DNA of 64,000 nucleotides from Polyangiaceae bacterium (lineage in GTDB: Bacteria > Myxococcota_A > Polyangia > Polyangiales > Polyangiaceae), in assembly GCA_013361525.1 (NCBI GenBank), contig JABFXY010000072.1, positions 95,376 through 159,375 of the forward strand. The letters run 5' to 3'. The notes beneath the pieces are model-generated. The model made no database searches. It had not been told where the DNA came from and saw only the letters and a program-made list of their open reading frames with translations. Shown here piece after piece: positions 53,285 to 61,438 of this stretch; the stretch's first letter is position 1, and each line of letters opens with the position of its first letter. A program made the position numbers and the translations under genes.

Positions 53285-53689
53285 CTACCCTGCGCGCCAA
53301 GGCAGCGCGCCGAAGCTCTCGGCAACCGGTTCAAGGCCGGACGTCTCGTGATCGAAGCGGTACACGACGTCGCCGAGCTCACCGTCCTGTTTTGCCGGTA
53401 AGAAGACGAGGAGGTCGCCGGACCCGTTGCTCCCGATGACGAGCGCTCCCTCAGGAAATCCGGGCCAAGCGCGAGCCTCTGTCGTCTCGCGAAGGACGTC
53501 GTTGCAGGTGCGTTTCAACCTCTTGGCATCGGAGTCGTCGGAGATTGGATGCAATTGCCAATCTTCATCGAGCGCCGTGACCGACCCGCCGTTTCCCAGA
53601 ATCATGCTGTCGCGATAGGCGCGCGGGAATCGTGCACCGAATGCGCGTTCGGCCGCATCAACGCGTGCAGGATCGAGCGGGAATGGCAT
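53285..53689 (-). CDS. SMI1/KNR4 (SUKH) family protein
   Basis: 134 residues (MPFPLDPARVDAAERAFGAR). FPRAYRDSMILGNGGSVTAL, DEDWQLHPISDDSDAKRLKR and ALVIGSNGSGDLLVFLP are the SUKH signature (GNGG and NGSGD). An immunity-like protein. The frame is open upstream, but homologous sequence starts at this ATG. Confidence 0.8.
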   Translation of the reverse strand: MPFPLDPARVDAAERAFGARFPRAYRDSMILGNGGSVTALDEDWQLHPISDDSDAKRLKRTCNDVLRETTEARAWPGFPEGALVIGSNGSGDLLVFLPAKQDGELGDVVYRFDHETSGLEPVAESFGALPWRAG

Positions 53690-53952
53690 GAGAGGTCCGC
53701 TCGGGGAGGCTATCCGCATTCGTCCACCTGCGCCACCGCCGGCAGGAGGCCTCACCCGGCAGGGACATCCACCGAAGTAGCGGAGAGACGCGCCGAACGG
53801 CCGCGCGACAGTGTTCGGCTCGAACGCGCAGATGTCCTCCGTGGCGACGACCGACGAATCAACCAGCTGCAACCATTACTCGGCGAATGACGCGCCATGG
53901 ATCCGGCCGGGCGAGCACCGTCTCTTCCTTTGACCGGACCCGCCCCGATCAA

Positions 53953-54282
53953 TCACGTGCGGGTAAAGGGGTCGTGAAACGACGTTGGCGGCTGAACAAC
54001 AGACGAACCGCCCGTGTGGGCCTCAGCAACATAGCCCTTGGGGGGCGTCGGCAACTTTTGGACGCAAGACGGCGAGCACGTCGTCGCGAGAAGTGGAACC
54101 CGATCCGTTCCGACGGGGAGCGTTATCCACACGTCCCGCATCGCGGGTTGCGGGAGCTGCGCTCCGCAAACGCTGCAGGATGCGGGCCGGAGGGCGGCGA
54201 GCGTGCCCGCATTCCGCTCGGCGAGCAGATCTGGGAAGCGACCGCGATTCTTGTAGTTGCCGTAAAGCACACGCGTGCTCAT
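53953..54282 (-). CDS. Hypothetical protein with Cys pair
   Basis: 109 residues (MSTRVLYGNYKNRGRF). SCSVCGAQLPQP and ATTCSPSC form a probable zinc ribbon. Start 30 bases after the LRR stop. No recognised family. Confidence 0.62.
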   Translation of the reverse strand: MSTRVLYGNYKNRGRFPDLLAERNAGTLAALRPASCSVCGAQLPQPAMRDVWITLPVGTDRVPLLATTCSPSCVQKLPTPPKGYVAEAHTGGSSVVQPPTSFHDPFTRT

Positions 54283-54311
54283 GCGTGAGTCCTTGAGCCG
54301 AGAGCACCGCG

Positions 54312-54710
54312 TCACCTCGAAGGGAGAAAGTGCAGTCGATAGGACGTGTAGATATCCAGGTATTCGAGCGCGCGCATCGCGCCGATCTCCGGCGGGATGC
54401 GGCAGAAGTGGCTGCTATAAAGCTTTAGGGTTCGGAGGCGCGTGAGCTCGCCAATGATGGGCGGCAAGGTGATGATTCGCGCCCGGTCGGCCCCGGACAT
54501 GCCGTCGAGCAGCGAGAGCTCTTCCGTCCCATCGCGCGCAGCCCGTTCGATGCGTGCAACGACCTCACGCCACGCGTCGCAGGATGTGTCTTGGACGTCG
54601 TCATTGATCGCGGGAACGGATTGGTGCTGTTTGCTCGCATCGCGGAAGCAGTCGCAATGCGGATACGGGCCGGCCGGCGGCTGCGGTGGGTCTGGCGAGT
54701 ATAGCTTCAT
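54312..54710 (-). CDS. Leucine-rich-repeat protein
   Basis: 132 residues (MKLYSPDPPQPPAGPYPHC). SLLDGMSGADRARIITLPPI, IGELTRLRTLKLYSSHFCRI, PPEIGAMRALEYLDIYTSYR are LRR units with the usual LxxLxL spacing. N-terminal Cys/His segment PHCDCFRD. Immunity-like or ligand-binding. Confidence 0.72.
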   Translation of the reverse strand: MKLYSPDPPQPPAGPYPHCDCFRDASKQHQSVPAINDDVQDTSCDAWREVVARIERAARDGTEELSLLDGMSGADRARIITLPPIIGELTRLRTLKLYSSHFCRIPPEIGAMRALEYLDIYTSYRLHFLPSR

Positions 54711-54769
54711 TGCTTGAGCGCCCGTTTCTCGTAGTCGTCGATGAGGTATCCTCCTCATCCGTCTTAGAT

Positions 54770-54852
54770 CTGCAACGTATCGGCGTTCAGCCGCGAAGGC
54801 CAGACCGTGCAGAGCGAGGGACTGCGGTCGTCGATGCAATGCCGCGTTAGAC
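54770..54852 (-). other. attC-like recombination site
   Basis: On the minus strand: RYYYAAC box GTCTAAC (54846-54852), left arm GCGGCATTGCATCGACG, and right arm GGCTGAACGCCGATACGTTG. The left arm has one extra base relative to the right. It precedes the LRR gene and follows the reversed gene at 54.9 kb. Confidence 0.7.
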
Positions 54853-54926
54853 GAGCCATCGGGTCGGTCGGCGTTGTCCGGCCCCGCACCGGTGGCAACG
54901 CCTGGGGCTCGTGGTAATTCTTGTAG

Positions 54927-55250
54927 GTGCCCAAAGTCCCTGCGAACGACGACCGCGAAGCGCGCCGGCAGCTTTTGCGCGATCAACGCGAGTTCCAACG
55001 CGATGTGCGGATAGCGTCAGATTCCGATGCAACCCCACCGGCGGGCATACCGGCGCTGCCCTGGCGTAGCTGGACGGAGCTCCGGGCTGTTGACGTCGCC
55101 GCAAACCGGGAGCTCATCGGTGCCGAAAGGATCGACGCGCTTCGGGCGTCGCGGAACGGCACGCTTCTGAGCAGCATTCGCGTATCGCTGGCGTCTCCGC
55201 CCAAGGGCGGGATCGGCGTACGCATTGACTGGACTGGATTCCCCGACTGA
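54927..55250 (+). CDS. Hypothetical protein in reversed orientation
   Basis: 107 residues (MPKVPANDDREARRQLLRDQ). Helical start then strands ending GGIGVRIDWTGFPD. Lies on the plus strand inside the minus-strand array, between an attC-like site and the next cassette. Reversed genes are known in some integron cassettes. Confidence 0.6.
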   Translation: MPKVPANDDREARRQLLRDQREFQRDVRIASDSDATPPAGIPALPWRSWTELRAVDVAANRELIGAERIDALRASRNGTLLSSIRVSLASPPKGGIGVRIDWTGFPD

Positions 55251-55370
55251 CGTAAGCCGCTGATTCTACGCATCAGTCATGGCGAGTTGTGGCAGGCATC
55301 AGTCGCGCAGCTGACCGACGCGTTCGTCAGCCACAATGCCAGTTCACACGCAGAAACGATCAGCCGAGCA

Positions 55371-55727
55371 CTACGAGGACGACGGCCAGTGGAGCACGAG
55401 GGGCACGCCCGCCTGTGCGACCGCAAGAATCATGTCCCGCACAGTACGTGTAGGTCCGCGAAAAAGTGGATCCCGAGCGAGGACTTCCGCGACCGGAAGG
55501 CCCCAGAGCTTTTCAATCGTCGCGGCCGCGGCCGGGCGATCTTCGATGCGCGGATCCAGCCGTGCTTCGATAATCCGATCCGAATCCGGTTTGAGTATCG
55601 CTATCAGGCTCGTGGCCAGGATCGCGTCCCCGCAAGCGCCGCACCGCAAAACATAGGACATGCCTTCCGCAACACCCTCGACGTGCTGGGTTTGGCAATC
55701 GGGGCACAATAGTTGGCTGTCGAGCAT
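55371..55727 (-). CDS. Hypothetical protein with zinc ribbon
   Basis: 118 residues from the ATG at 55727 (MLDSQLLCPDCQTQHVEG). CPDC and CGAC form a zinc ribbon in the first 40 residues. Then LIAILKPDSDRIIEARLDPR and a helical end. The longer upstream frame carries arginine-rich shadow sequence. Confidence 0.65.
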   Translation of the reverse strand: MLDSQLLCPDCQTQHVEGVAEGMSYVLRCGACGDAILATSLIAILKPDSDRIIEARLDPRIEDRPAAAATIEKLWGLPVAEVLARDPLFRGPTRTVRDMILAVAQAGVPLVLHWPSSS

Positions 55728-55783
55728 CGAGCACGAACGGGGCGTTGGTCGGCGGCAAGGCCCGGCGGGATCTGGACGATCGC

Positions 55784-55845
55784 CCCGGATTTCAGCGAAG
55801 CGCAGGGTAACACCCTGCCGGACGGCCCGGGGCGACTCGAATGAT
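55784..55845. repeat. Long nested hairpin
   Basis: Outer arms CGCCCCGG and CCGGGGCG, inner arms GCAGGGT and ACCCTGC with a 3-base loop. Located between two minus-strand genes. Could be a terminator or an attC-type structure lacking the core boxes. Confidence 0.4.
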
Positions 55846-55871
55846 GACACAGGTCGGGCGATTCTCAGGGG

Positions 55872-56255
55872 TCAGCACCGCCGGTTTTCCGCAGGCGTTT
55901 GCGAGCAGCACCATGAGGCGATGACACAATCGAGCGCGGACTGGCTCGTTACTTCCCGTGGATCCAGATCGAATTCGATCGCCTCGGGCGCAAAACAGTG
56001 GCAGTTCAGCGCGACCCCACCGACGCGAACTTGCAGAAAGCGATCTTGAAACCCGTCTTCCGGCAGAGCCTCGCGCCCGTCGGCGAAAAGGTCGGCGACG
56101 TCTCCGGCAATGCGGAACTGGGTTTCGAGCGGTGCACGATGGATCGCTTCCAGGACGCGGTGCCAATCGGTGGACGTCGTCCCGAGAACATAGATGTCGC
56201 GCAAGCTTCCGTCCCATTCGAGGTCGTCGCGGACAGCGTCAAATGAGATGGTCAT
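55872..56255 (-). CDS. Hypothetical immunity-type protein
   Basis: 127 residues (MTISFDAVRDDLEWDGSLRD). Beta-rich, DWHRVLEAIHRAPLETQFRI, ends in a Cys-containing tail. Resembles small monodomain immunity proteins by composition only. Confidence 0.6.
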   Translation of the reverse strand: MTISFDAVRDDLEWDGSLRDIYVLGTTSTDWHRVLEAIHRAPLETQFRIAGDVADLFADGREALPEDGFQDRFLQVRVGGVALNCHCFAPEAIEFDLDPREVTSQSALDCVIASWCCSQTPAENRRC

Positions 56256-56353
56256 GGTTGTTCCGGCGAGGTTCAGGGACGGCGACGCCCGACGTGCCTG
56301 ACACTGGGGATGTGAGGACCGGCCTGGCCGCTGTCCGTCCGGCAGCGGATTGG

Positions 56354-56668
56354 CTATGGCAAAACCTCGTCGAGAGCTCGCTTCACGTCGGGTCGGTCGA
56401 GCACTTCAACCCCGACGATCTGATCGGCCACGAGATCGAGGACGACAAGCCCCGCCGTCGCCAGCGGGAGGCTTGCGTGGCCGGCACCCTACGCTCCGCG
56501 CGGACGCGGCGCGGTGTAGAAGCGCGCACAGTTCGACTGACCGCACCGGCACCGATCGACGATTGGTAGACCGCCAATCTGCTGGATGAGATCGGGTCGA
56601 TTCGCTGCACGAACAGAGCGTTCCAACTCGACACAGAACTCCGGAAAGACGTCGCGAACGGTAGGCAT
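56354..56668 (-). pseudogene. Gene with an in-frame stop codon
   Basis: Reading from MPTVRDVFPEFCVELERSVR to DRPDVKRALDEVLP covers 104 codons but meets TAG at 56489-56491, right after CRCGQSNCARFYTAPRPRGA. The downstream half (VVLDLVADQIVGVEVLDRPD) is clearly the same protein. A Tyr codon is the likely original. Nonsense mutation or recoding. Confidence 0.65.
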
Positions 56669-57065
56669 CGTGGTGCAGAGGGTCGGTAGCGTAGGCGTCA
56701 CCGCGATCTTGCGGAGGAGTACCGTCCAGGTTGCACGGCGGGATCTCCCGCCAGTCAGCACACTCGATAAGGAAGCGCTGGAGGAAGTAGCGAAAGTAGT
56801 CGATGTTGCCGTAGAGCTTACCTTCGCCGTGGCGCGACTCCTCCTCGTGACCTGGCGGCGGGAGGTATCCCCAATAGAAGGAGAAGACGGGGCGGTCGGT
56901 GGCGCCGACACGAACGATTCGATCGTCGGAGTCGACGCGTCGCTCGACAATGAGGTGATCACCGGCATCGCGGGTGCCGTTCAGACTGCGCCTTGCGAGG
57001 GTGATGCCCGGATTCGCATCTTCGAGCGCAACGACGAGTGCCTCAAGCCGTTCGTAAGGGTTCAA
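56406..57065 (-). CDS. Hypothetical protein, C-terminus reads through next gene
   Basis: About 219 residues, TTG start (MNPYERLEALVVALEDANPG). The first 120 residues look native (FYWGYLPPPGHEEESRHGEG, YGNIDYFRYFLQRFLIECAD). The frame then continues through the next gene in an arginine-rich reading, so the true end may be lost. The start lies 8 bases after an attC-like right end. Confidence 0.55.
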   Translation of the reverse strand: MNPYERLEALVVALEDANPGITLARRSLNGTRDAGDHLIVERRVDSDDRIVRVGATDRPVFSFYWGYLPPPGHEEESRHGEGKLYGNIDYFRYFLQRFLIECADWREIPPCNLDGTPPQDRGDAYATDPLHHDAYRSRRLSGVLCRVGTLCSCSESTRSHPADWRSTNRRSVPVRSVELCALLHRAASARSVGCRPRKPPAGDGGACRPRSRGRSDRRG

Positions 57066-57072
57066 TTGGTCT

Positions 57073-57152
57073 GCCCAGCTTACCGGCGTTCATCCACCGG
57101 GTACAGAGCGCGGAGTGCCCGACGGCCGGTCAGGTGCCGTGCCCAGTTCGGC
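57073..57152 (-). other. attC-like recombination site
   Basis: Minus strand: left box GCCGAAC, arm TGGGCACGGCACCTGACCGG, and right arm TGAACGCCGGTAAGCTGGGC. One extra base in the left arm. The stop of the gene at 57.1-57.8 kb is inside the left arm. Confidence 0.7.
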
Positions 57153-57801
57153 GGGCGAGTCGGGTGGGTCTATGTTCTTCCCAAGGAAAATCGCGAGTGT
57201 GCGGAGCGAAGAACCAGGTGGGCAAATCGAAGCCTAGCAACGGGCAGAGGCTCTCGATGAGACCTTTGGCGACGCGCGCAGGCTCATTCCCCGGGGTGAT
57301 CGAGAGATGCTGGGCCTGGTCTGGCAGGGTATTCACCAGGACGTACTCACGGTCTGCGAACACCCACGCATATTCGAGCTCGTTTGATCCGCCGAACGTA
57401 GAGAAATAGGCGTAAGCGACGGTGGTGCGATGGCGTGCAGCGAGCGCCTTCAGCGCGCCGAGAAAATCGTCGGGAGGTAGCGCAGAGTCGGGTAGGTCCG
57501 GGACAACGCGCGAAACGGCCGAACCACGCAACTCCAGGCTCGCTATCGGCCAACCTGGTGGTGGAAGCCACGGCACTACCGGTGAATCGCCCCCGGTCGA
57601 AACGTCCTCAGGTTCCCCCACGGGCTGCACGACCAGTAGCCCCGCCGCGGGCACGCCGTGCCGAACCTCGTCACAATGAAACGGATGCGACGCCAGCGAA
57701 CGGATCAGATAGGAAGAGTCCCTGTAGCCAGGAAATGCGACGACCTCGGCGACGAGCTCCGGTGTCGCTTGTGCGAGTATCTCATTGGCAAACCACGTCA
57801 T
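57130..57801 (-). CDS. Hypothetical protein
   Basis: 223 residues (MTWFANEILAQATPELVAEV). ASHPFHCDEVRHGVPAAGLL, GSNELEYAWVFADREYVLVN then LLGFDLPTWFFAPHTRDFPW. Fits a medium-sized beta-rich protein, no named family. It is the sole gene of a cassette bounded by the two attC-like sites at 57.1 and 57.8 kb. Confidence 0.65.
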   Translation of the reverse strand: MTWFANEILAQATPELVAEVVAFPGYRDSSYLIRSLASHPFHCDEVRHGVPAAGLLVVQPVGEPEDVSTGGDSPVVPWLPPPGWPIASLELRGSAVSRVVPDLPDSALPPDDFLGALKALAARHRTTVAYAYFSTFGGSNELEYAWVFADREYVLVNTLPDQAQHLSITPGNEPARVAKGLIESLCPLLGFDLPTWFFAPHTRDFPWEEHRPTRLARRTGHGT

Positions 57802-57808
57802 AATGTCC

Positions 57809-57894
57809 GTCCAAAGTATCGGCGTTCAGCTTCGCGTTCCAGAGAATAGCGCGAGGCACCGACGGACGGCGAGCGGTGCAGTGCCTAGTTACGC
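57809..57894 (-). other. attC-like recombination site
   Basis: Minus strand: left box GCGTAAC, arm TAGGCACTGCACCGCTCGCC, right arm GCTGAACGCCGATACTTTGG. The stop TAA of the gene ending at 57889 lies in the left box. Same extra base in the left arm. Confidence 0.7.
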
Positions 57895-58161
57895 AGGTTT
57901 CGTCCAGCCTCGTGCACCGCATGCAGCACACGGGAATTCTTGGGCGATCCCCGGATGAATGACCGCCCACCGCGTGCCTGAGCATTTCGAGCATTTGGTG
58001 GCGTCAGGCGGTGGTGCGGGAACCAGGTCGAGTAATTCGATGATGCCCGTGGCCTTGGCACCGACGACGATGGCCACATTGGCACGATCACCATCGAGCT
58101 CAACAATGTCATCACCATCCCACCCACGTGCCGGGCTGAGACTGACGAACACCGAGCGCAT
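57889..58161 (-). CDS. Hypothetical small protein with Cys pairs
   Basis: 90 residues (MRSVFVSLSPARGWDGDDIV). CSKC and CAAC zinc-ribbon pairs at the end (KCSKCSGTRWAVIHPG). No recognised family. Sits 6 bases after the membrane protein's stop. Confidence 0.62.
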   Translation of the reverse strand: MRSVFVSLSPARGWDGDDIVELDGDRANVAIVVGAKATGIIELLDLVPAPPPDATKCSKCSGTRWAVIHPGIAQEFPCAACGARGWTKPA

Positions 58162-58167
58162 GGACTA

Positions 58168-58563
58168 TCAGAGGGTCAGTTTGCGGACCCGTTGACAAGC
58201 GGACGATATGGCGACAACCACAACACGAGGGAAGTGGAACCAGAATAGGCAGTTCGCCAAGATGGCGGGGAGGGTGAGTGGCCCGACGAAGTCCGCCGCA
58301 AGATGATCGAAATAGGCCGCGATAAAGGGGATGCCCACCACGCGACCGGGTCTGCCTAGGTCGTCGGGATACGGATATCCCATGAGCCCGGTCAGGGGCC
58401 AGGAGGCGACGGCGAGCCCAAGTCCGAGCCACATCGACACATTGAACCACTTCGCGAATCTGCCATTCGGAAACTCCGTTCGACGTTTCTTGGCGATACG
58501 CGACGAAACGATTCCAGCCACAATGCCGATCAGGCCGACGATCGCGAGAACAAGTACGGGCAT
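58168..58563 (-). CDS. Small membrane protein
   Basis: 131 residues, four probable transmembrane helices (LVLAIVGLIGIVAGIVSS, SMWLGLGLAVASWPLTGL, FVGPLTLPAILANCLFWF among them). No recognised family. Confidence 0.65.
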   Translation of the reverse strand: MPVLVLAIVGLIGIVAGIVSSRIAKKRRTEFPNGRFAKWFNVSMWLGLGLAVASWPLTGLMGYPYPDDLGRPGRVVGIPFIAAYFDHLAADFVGPLTLPAILANCLFWFHFPRVVVVAISSACQRVRKLTL

Positions 58564-58603
58564 TGCTGTCTCCCCCCAACAGGCAGCTCTTCATCGGAGC
58601 GGG

Positions 58604-58960
58604 TTAGATCCATATCGCAACCGTGTACAGGTATCCGACGCCGAGCCAGAACATGGCTGATAGGACGAGAGCAACGTCGGAGCGATATCGTATGGCGAAG
58701 CCGACCGGCAGAAGGCAGACGAGCGTTACAATGGCGAGTGCTGGGCAGGCTTCGGCGATCGAGCACTCGCTCACGGAGGCCAAGGCGGAAAGCGGGCCTA
58801 CACAGAGACGCACCGCAATCAGTACCCGCCTGCCCGGCGTCAGCCGGGGAATCGCGGCGTCCGGGACACCTATGACAGCCAGAATCGCAGCCGCGACAAC
58901 GGTCAGCCCGAAGACGATGCAGCAGAGGCGTCGAAACCGCATTGGGCTCAGGGTCGTCAT
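58604..58960 (-). CDS. Small membrane protein
   Basis: 118 residues from the ATG at 58960, three or four membrane segments (LCCIVFGLTVVAAAILAVIG; PALAIVTLVCLLPVGFAI; VLSAMFWLGVGYLYTVAIW). No recognised family. Confidence 0.65.
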   Translation of the reverse strand: MTTLSPMRFRRLCCIVFGLTVVAAAILAVIGVPDAAIPRLTPGRRVLIAVRLCVGPLSALASVSECSIAEACPALAIVTLVCLLPVGFAIRYRSDVALVLSAMFWLGVGYLYTVAIWI

Positions 58961-59257
58961 CGTGTGACCGTATTGCGGCTGGGGTACGCGTGCGCGGAGA
59001 TGCCGTGGAGGATCGGTGCAACGCGTGCAGATGGCATGGAGACGAGCGCGTCGGTCGGCCCGCCCGTAAGCAAGGCACACAATATCAAGCGCGGGGGCGC
59101 CGTCGCGAAGGGTCGATAGGTCTTTTTCACCCCGATCTTCGCTCCGCTCACGGTCCATGTAGCGGTTGAGGGAGCTCGTCCGGCCCCCCGTCGTCTTCGC
59201 CGCGTCGTTCGTGATCTTCGGCTGGGGCGGGCTACGGCATCGAGCCCGGTGTGGCAG
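58961..59257. other. Gap before TetR-P450 unit
   Basis: No protein-like frame. It is the 5' side of both the minus-strand membrane gene and the plus-strand TetR gene, and it ends in twin operators. No attC-like site is visible here. Confidence 0.5.
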
Positions 59258-59308
59258 TTTAGGACACTGTTCTAAAAGCCCTGGCCGCTTCTAGGTCACT
59301 GTCCTAAT
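59258..59308. promoter_or_regulatory. Twin TetR operators
   Basis: TTTAGGACACTGTTCTAAAA (59258-59277) and TTCTAGGTCACTGTCCTAAT (59289-59308), both imperfect copies of a 17-bp palindrome TTAGGACA-c-TGTCCTAA. The second is 8 bases from the GTG of the TetR gene, covering its promoter, so autorepression is likely. Confidence 0.75.
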
Positions 59309-59316
59309 CTTGGGAG

Positions 59317-59979
59317 GTGAGCGACACCCGCCGGCGCATCCTCGACTCGGCTCGAGCGCTCTTCAACGAGCACGGTTTGAGCCGCGTGGGCGTCCGAGAC
59401 GTCGCGCGCGCGACGGGCATGAGCCCGGGGAACCTCGCTTATCACTTCCCGACGAAAGGCGCGCTCGTCACGGCGCTCCTCACGGAGCTCTACGAGCTCA
59501 ATCAGAGCGCCGTCTTCACCGAGCCGATGCAGACCTTCTCGCTCGCGAGCCTCTACGCGGCCGCGACGGGGGCGATGCGCAACATGGTCGGCTATCGCTT
59601 CGTACTCCTCAACTACGTCGACGCGGTGAGGGCGTCGCCCGAGCTCGCCGGTCTCGAAGCCGAGCTCGCGAAGAAGCGGCGAGAGCGGCACGATCGCATG
59701 CTCGCGGCCCTCGTCGAGAACGGCTTCGTCGAGCGGGCGGCGCTCGCTCGGAGCGACGTCCTCTACGAGCAGAGCTCGATGATCTCGAGCGGCTGGCTGA
59801 CGGCGGCGGCGCTCCGCGGCTGGGACGACGAGCGCGCGGTCCTGCATTTCGCGAAGGCCGGCTGTGCGTTGCTCGCGCCTCATTGCACCGAGCGCGGCGC
59901 GCGCCAGATGCGCCGCATCTTGCGCGGCGAGCTCGACGGCCCGGCTCCGAAGACGAAGAACGAAAGGAAGGGGAAATAG
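59317..59979 (+). CDS. TetR family regulator
   Basis: 220 residues, GTG start with a GGGAGG site just upstream. HTH (ARALFNEHGLSRVGVRDVAR, ATGMSPGNLAYHFPTKGALV). Long helical ligand domain. The P450 gene starts two bases after its stop, so the two are one operon controlled by the twin operators. Confidence 0.88.
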   Translation: MSDTRRRILDSARALFNEHGLSRVGVRDVARATGMSPGNLAYHFPTKGALVTALLTELYELNQSAVFTEPMQTFSLASLYAAATGAMRNMVGYRFVLLNYVDAVRASPELAGLEAELAKKRRERHDRMLAALVENGFVERAALARSDVLYEQSSMISSGWLTAAALRGWDDERAVLHFAKAGCALLAPHCTERGARQMRRILRGELDGPAPKTKNERKGK

Positions 59980-59981
59980 CC

Positions 59982-61412
59982 ATGCAGACGACGAACGCTT
60001 CTCAGGCCGAGTTCCGGGCCGCGCGCGAGCCGACCGGCCCCGAGCCGGTGTCGCTCTGGAGAGTGCTCCGCGGTCACCGCGCCGACCCGCTCGTCCGCTG
60101 GACCGACATCCGCGAGGCCCATGGCGACGTCGCCCACTATCGCTTCGCCACGCGCGACACGTATTTCATCAGCAGCGCGGACGGCGTGAGGCGCGTGCTC
60201 CAGGACAATGCTGCCAATTACACGAAGCAGCATCCGTCGTACCGGATGCTGCGGCGTCTCCTCGGTAATGGTCTTTTGACGAGCGAAGGCAGCTTCTGGC
60301 TACGGCAGAGGCGGCTCGCGCAGCCGGCGTTCCACAAGGGCCGCCTCGGCGCGATGGCCTCCGCGATGACCGCCGCGGCGCTCGAGCTCTCCGATTCGTG
60401 GGAGCGCGCGGCCGGCGAGCCGCTCCCGATGGCGCGCGAGATGTCGAAGCTCACGCTCCAGGTCGTGGGTGATGCACTCTTCGGAGCGGAGCTTGCGGAC
60501 AAGGCGGCGCCCGTCGCGCGCGCGTGGGAGGTGCTGGGCGCGCAGCTCGCCGAGCGATTCGCGAAGATGCGTCTTTTGCCGCCGATCTTGCCGACCGCTT
60601 ACGACCGCGCGTTTCGTGAGGCCCGCCGGACGCTCTTCCGCGTGGTCGACGAGATCATCGCGTCGAAGCGGGCCCGCGTCGGCCGTTCGGACGATCTGCT
60701 CTCGATGTTCATGGAGGCGCGCGACGAGGACACCGGAGAACGAATGAGCGACGAGCAGCTGCGCGACGAGGTCGTAACGATGCTGCTCGCGGGCCACGAG
60801 ACGACGGCCGTGGGGCTCACCTGGGCGTGGGCTCGGCTCGACGCTCATCCCGATGCGGCGCGCGAGCTCCACGCCGAGGTCGACCGCGTGCTCGGCGGCC
60901 GCCCGCCCTCGGTCGCCGACCTGGCCGAGCTCACATATACGCGGGCCGTCATCTCAGAGACGCTTCGCCTGCACCCGCCGGCGTACATCATCAATCGGCA
61001 CGTCCTCGAGGATGACGTCATATGCGGGCACCGCGTCGGCGCGGGCGGATCCATCGTGATCAGCCCGCTCGTCATGCACCGTCACCCTGCGTATTGGGAA
61101 CGCCCCGCCGCGTTCGACCCCCGGCGCTGGCTCGACGCCGAGGCCGAGAAGCGCCGCCCGCGGTTCGCGTACATCCCATTCAGCGCCGGCCCGCGCCAGT
61201 GCATCGGCAATCACTTCTCGATGATGGAAGCGACCCTCGTGCTCGCGTCGCTCGCGCAACGCTTCTCGCCCGAGCTCGTCGTCCCGAGCCTGCCCGCGAC
61301 CGAATACGCCGTCCTCGCGCGACCCGCGGGGGAGGTAAGGATGCGCATCCGGCGTCGCTCGCCCGCCCGCGCGGGCGCGACCGCGCGCGAGAGCGCCGAG
61401 GCCCCCGCGTGA
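59982..61412 (+). CDS. Cytochrome P450
   Basis: 476 residues. I-helix MLLAGHETTAVGLTWAW (oxygen activation Thr), K-helix ISETLRLHPP (ExxR), and heme loop FSAGPRQCIGNHF with the thiolate Cys. Soluble bacterial P450. The substrate is unknown. The unit runs opposite to most of the island and probably inserted independently. Confidence 0.92.
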   Translation: MQTTNASQAEFRAAREPTGPEPVSLWRVLRGHRADPLVRWTDIREAHGDVAHYRFATRDTYFISSADGVRRVLQDNAANYTKQHPSYRMLRRLLGNGLLTSEGSFWLRQRRLAQPAFHKGRLGAMASAMTAAALELSDSWERAAGEPLPMAREMSKLTLQVVGDALFGAELADKAAPVARAWEVLGAQLAERFAKMRLLPPILPTAYDRAFREARRTLFRVVDEIIASKRARVGRSDDLLSMFMEARDEDTGERMSDEQLRDEVVTMLLAGHETTAVGLTWAWARLDAHPDAARELHAEVDRVLGGRPPSVADLAELTYTRAVISETLRLHPPAYIINRHVLEDDVICGHRVGAGGSIVISPLVMHRHPAYWERPAAFDPRRWLDAEAEKRRPRFAYIPFSAGPRQCIGNHFSMMEATLVLASLAQRFSPELVVPSLPATEYAVLARPAGEVRMRIRRRSPARAGATARESAEAPA

Positions 61413-61438
61413 TTCGGCCGGGCGCGCCAACGGCGGGG

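Noticed and set aside
55784..55845. CRISPR-like repeats in the island
   Set aside because: No regularly spaced direct repeats; only single palindromes.
59310..61412. 700-residue plus-strand frame spanning TetR and P450
   Set aside because: The first part is an arginine-rich shadow of the TetR gene; the P450 starts at 59982.
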